A DNA stretch of 48,387 nucleotides from RGIG8782 sp017475895. Its GTDB lineage: Bacteria; Pseudomonadota; Alphaproteobacteria; Rickettsiales; UBA1997. The position numbers and the translations under genes were made by a program. Shown one piece after another: positions 46,417 to 48,387 of this stretch (its first letter is position 1; the number at the start of each line of letters is the position of its first letter). Location of the stretch: positions 1-48,387 of the forward strand of contig CAMVHP010000003.1 in the NCBI GenBank assembly GCA_947167315.1, in the 5' to 3' direction. Under the pieces are notes generated by a model. The model was not told where the DNA came from and did not search any database. It was given only the letters and a program-made list of their open reading frames with translations.

Positions 46417-48078
46417 ATGACGGATATAGAAATTGCTAGAAATACAAAATTACAAAAGATAGTGGATGTGGCAAAAAAAATAGATCTAAAGGAAGAGGAT
46501 CTGGAGTTATATGGAAATTATAAAGCTAAAATATCACAGGGCGCGGTTAATCGAATATTAAACAGTGATAAAAAAAATGGAAAATTGATTTTAGTTACGG
46601 CCGTAAATCCAACGCCAGCCGGAGAGGGAAAAACTACAATAAGTATAGGTTTAGGTCAGGGATTAAGTAAGTTAAATAAAAAAGTTGTTTTGGCATTAAG
46701 GGAACCATCGCTGGGTCCGTGTTTTGGTATGAAGGGTGGAGCAACCGGCGGCGGTTATTCACAGGTGGCACCTATGGAGGATATAAATTTACATTTTACT
46801 GGTGATATTCATGCTATGACAACGGCAAATAATTTAATATCTACCTTGATTGATAATCATATTAATTTCGGTAATAAGTTAAAGATCAAGAAAGTTGTAT
46901 GGAAAAGAGTTTTAGATCTAAACGATAGAGCTTTAAGAAATATTATTGTTGGCGTTGGCGAAAATGCCGGTGAAATTAGAGAAGATAGTTTTATGATAAC
47001 CGTTGCCTCTGAAATTATGGCGGTTCTGTGTCTTGCGGAAAATATGGAGGATCTTAAAAATAGACTTGCTAGAATAGTGGTTGCCTATGATGAAGATAAT
47101 AAGGCAATTACTTTGAAGGATATAAAAGCGGTTGGGAGCGTTGCTGTTTTGCTAAAGGATGCCATAAAGCCTAATTTAGTTCAAACATTGGAAGGAGTAC
47201 CAACACTAATTCATGGTGGTCCATTTGCAAATATTGCACATGGTTGTAATAGTGTAATTGCTACAAAAACAGCCTTAAAATTGGGTGATTATGTGGTTAC
47301 AGAAGCGGGTTTTGGTGCTGATTTGGGCGCAGAAAAATTTTTAGATATAAAGTGCAGACAGGCCGGTTTACAACCGGATGCTGTGGTTTTAGTGGCAACA
47401 TGTAGATCATTAAAATACAACGGTGGGGTTGATAAGAAGGAGTTGCGTAGTAAAAACATGGAGGCATTACAATCCGGTTTTTGTAATCTGGAAAGACATA
47501 TAAATAATATAAAAAAGTATAATCTACCGATGATTGTGGCTCTGAATAAATTTACATTTGACGATGATGAGGAAATTAACTTTGTAAAATTAAACTGTGA
47601 GAAATTGGGAGTTGAATTTTCCACGGCGACCGCTTGGGCTGATGGCGGTGCCGGAGCTGTTGAGTTAGCAGACAAGGTTATAAAACTTATGGAGAGTAAA
47701 CAAGATTTTAAATTTTTGTACGATTTGGACTTACCGCTAAAGGAAAAGGTGAAAACTATAGCTACCGAAATGTATGGAGCGGAAAAGGTTGTATTTTCGG
47801 CGAAAGCAAGTAAAAAATTGAAGCGTTATACGGAGGATGGTTTTGGTAAATTGCCGGTATGTATAGCAAAAACACAGTATTCCTTTAGCGATAATCCGGA
47901 TAAATTGGGTGCTCCGGAACATTTTACCTTTACCATTAATGATGTTAATTTATCGGCTGGTGCTGGGTTTGTTGTATGTCTGGCCGGAGATATAATGACC
48001 ATGCCAGGACTGCCGAAAATTCCGGCGGCAAATTCCATAGATATAGATGATGACGGCAACATTGTCGGACTGTTTTAG
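46417..48078 (+). CDS. fhs: Formate--tetrahydrofolate ligase
   Basis: ATP-dependent joining of formate to tetrahydrofolate, giving 10-formyl-THF for purine and fMet-tRNA synthesis, or running in reverse to yield ATP and formate. 553 residues, the normal length. Motifs: the P-loop NPTPAGEGKTTISIGL, FGMKGGATGGGYSQVAPMED, LHFTGDIHAMTTANNL, the EGVPTLIHGGPFANIAHGCNS stretch (in parts), TEAGFGADLGAEKF, and the C-terminal PGLPKIPAANSIDID. Fhs is typical of anaerobes and of bacteria that lack or supplement FolD-based routes; together with NrdD, some types of which use formate as reductant, it suggests formate-centred anaerobic metabolism. Confidence 0.97.
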   Translation: MTDIEIARNTKLQKIVDVAKKIDLKEEDLELYGNYKAKISQGAVNRILNSDKKNGKLILVTAVNPTPAGEGKTTISIGLGQGLSKLNKKVVLALREPSLGPCFGMKGGATGGGYSQVAPMEDINLHFTGDIHAMTTANNLISTLIDNHINFGNKLKIKKVVWKRVLDLNDRALRNIIVGVGENAGEIREDSFMITVASEIMAVLCLAENMEDLKNRLARIVVAYDEDNKAITLKDIKAVGSVAVLLKDAIKPNLVQTLEGVPTLIHGGPFANIAHGCNSVIATKTALKLGDYVVTEAGFGADLGAEKFLDIKCRQAGLQPDAVVLVATCRSLKYNGGVDKKELRSKNMEALQSGFCNLERHINNIKKYNLPMIVALNKFTFDDDEEINFVKLNCEKLGVEFSTATAWADGGAGAVELADKVIKLMESKQDFKFLYDLDLPLKEKVKTIATEMYGAEKVVFSAKASKKLKRYTEDGFGKLPVCIAKTQYSFSDNPDKLGAPEHFTFTINDVNLSAGAGFVVCLAGDIMTMPGLPKIPAANSIDIDDDGNIVGLF

Positions 48079-48089
48079 TTTTTATTTAC

Positions 48090-48117
48090 TTGACTTTTTA
48101 ATCATTAAAGGTACAAT
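48090..48117 (+). promoter_or_regulatory. Promoter of the ABC exporter-like gene
   Basis: TTGACT (48090-48095), 16-base spacer, TACAAT (48112-48117); expected start about 48124, 17 bases before the ATG at 48141. Confidence 0.6.
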
Positions 48118-48140
48118 AAAGTAAATATTTATTACAGTTT

Positions 48141-48387
48141 ATGAAGGATTTTATACTTAAATACATAAAAAAGTACAAATGGTACATAATTACCTTTTTT
48201 ATATTTATAAATAGTATCAACTTACTGTTAACATACTGCGGAAATTTTATCTATAAAAGAATAATTGATAATCTGGATACAATAACATTGTCAACTGGAA
48301 TAGTACTGTTGATGCTTTACATATCAACACAAATGACAGCAAATTTATTTTTACCCATGATGTCAAATATACATTTCAATATAAGAC
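48141..48387 (+). CDS. N-terminal part of a probable ABC exporter membrane protein (truncated by window edge)
   Basis: 82 codons are visible, open to the right edge. The basic start (MKDFILKYIKKYKWYIITFF) leads into a first membrane helix (IITFFIFINSINLLLTYCG), then YKRIIDNLDTITLSTGIVLL and a second helix region, ending in SNIHFNIR. This matches the opening of the transmembrane domain of half-size ABC exporters (first two helices with the coupling segment). The nucleotide-binding domain, if present, lies outside the window, so the family is a reasoned guess. It has its own promoter and directly follows fhs. Confidence 0.6.
   Translation, partial: MKDFILKYIKKYKWYIITFFIFINSINLLLTYCGNFIYKRIIDNLDTITLSTGIVLLMLYISTQMTANLFLPMMSNIHFNIR

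Noticed and set aside
1..48387. Alternative genetic code (TGA as Trp) or tRNA/rRNA genes
   Set aside because: TGA ends clear genes such as uvrA and the mnhG-like gene and Trp positions use TGG. No cloverleaf or rRNA-like GC-rich segment was found in the short gaps between genes.

Overview
The window looks like part of the chromosome of an AT-rich (about one third G+C by eye), host-associated alphaproteobacterium of Rickettsiales-like character. Reasons: a giant VirB6-type protein of the kind known from rickettsial type IV secretion systems (T4SS), scattered relics of the alphaproteobacterial gene transfer agent (portal protein and a DUF3168 tail protein), a partial Mrp antiporter set, a CarD regulator, an alphaproteobacterial-looking HolA, and dense genes with weak or absent Shine-Dalgarno sites. 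TGA is used as a stop, so the code is standard. Class III anaerobic ribonucleotide reductase and formate-tetrahydrofolate ligase point to life without oxygen, unusual for classical Rickettsiales; an uncultured anaerobic sister lineage is as likely.

Layout. 1-2455 (minus) is the N-terminal 818 codons of a very long Asn/Lys-rich secreted protein that runs off the left edge. 2.7-10 kb holds rpsD, an exonuclease VII small subunit-like gene, thioredoxin, a divergent glutamine-synthetase-like protein, dnaA (minus), a upp-prs pair for PRPP and uracil salvage, a coiled-coil protein coupled to an alkyl-DNA repair methyltransferase, and a YbgC thioesterase. 10-17.2 kb has a small HTH regulator facing a tiny unknown gene, anaerobic nrdD, a minus-strand mnhE-mnhF-mnhG-engB operon and a divergent nusB-smpB-unknown operon. 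17.2-19.5 kb: gene transfer agent portal (minus) and holA.

19.6-31.7 kb is the accessory core: a 1991-residue VirB6-like lipoprotein, a structured intergenic region with its own promoter, a VirB2/TrbC-type pilin domain fused to about seven tandem four-cysteine sushi-like modules, a membrane-anchored M3 peptidase, TsaC, and a type IV pseudopilin. The VirB2-sushi fusion beside the giant VirB6 is the strongest candidate for an undescribed system, perhaps a surface-displayed adhesive T4SS component.

31.7-48.4 kb returns to mostly core genes: murD (with an altered acceptor-site motif), comF, carD, a LysM/M23 endopeptidase, family 4 uracil-DNA glycosylase, two minus-strand genes including the DUF3168 tail protein, secA-iscU-HAD phosphatase, an outer-membrane barrel (minus), uvrA plus a coupled membrane protein, fhs, and the start of a membrane protein probably belonging to an ABC exporter. 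Many promoters of TTGA(A/C)N-16/18-TATAAT type are visible. No tRNA, rRNA, CRISPR array or insertion sequence was seen, and no gene-free stretch exceeds 300 bases.
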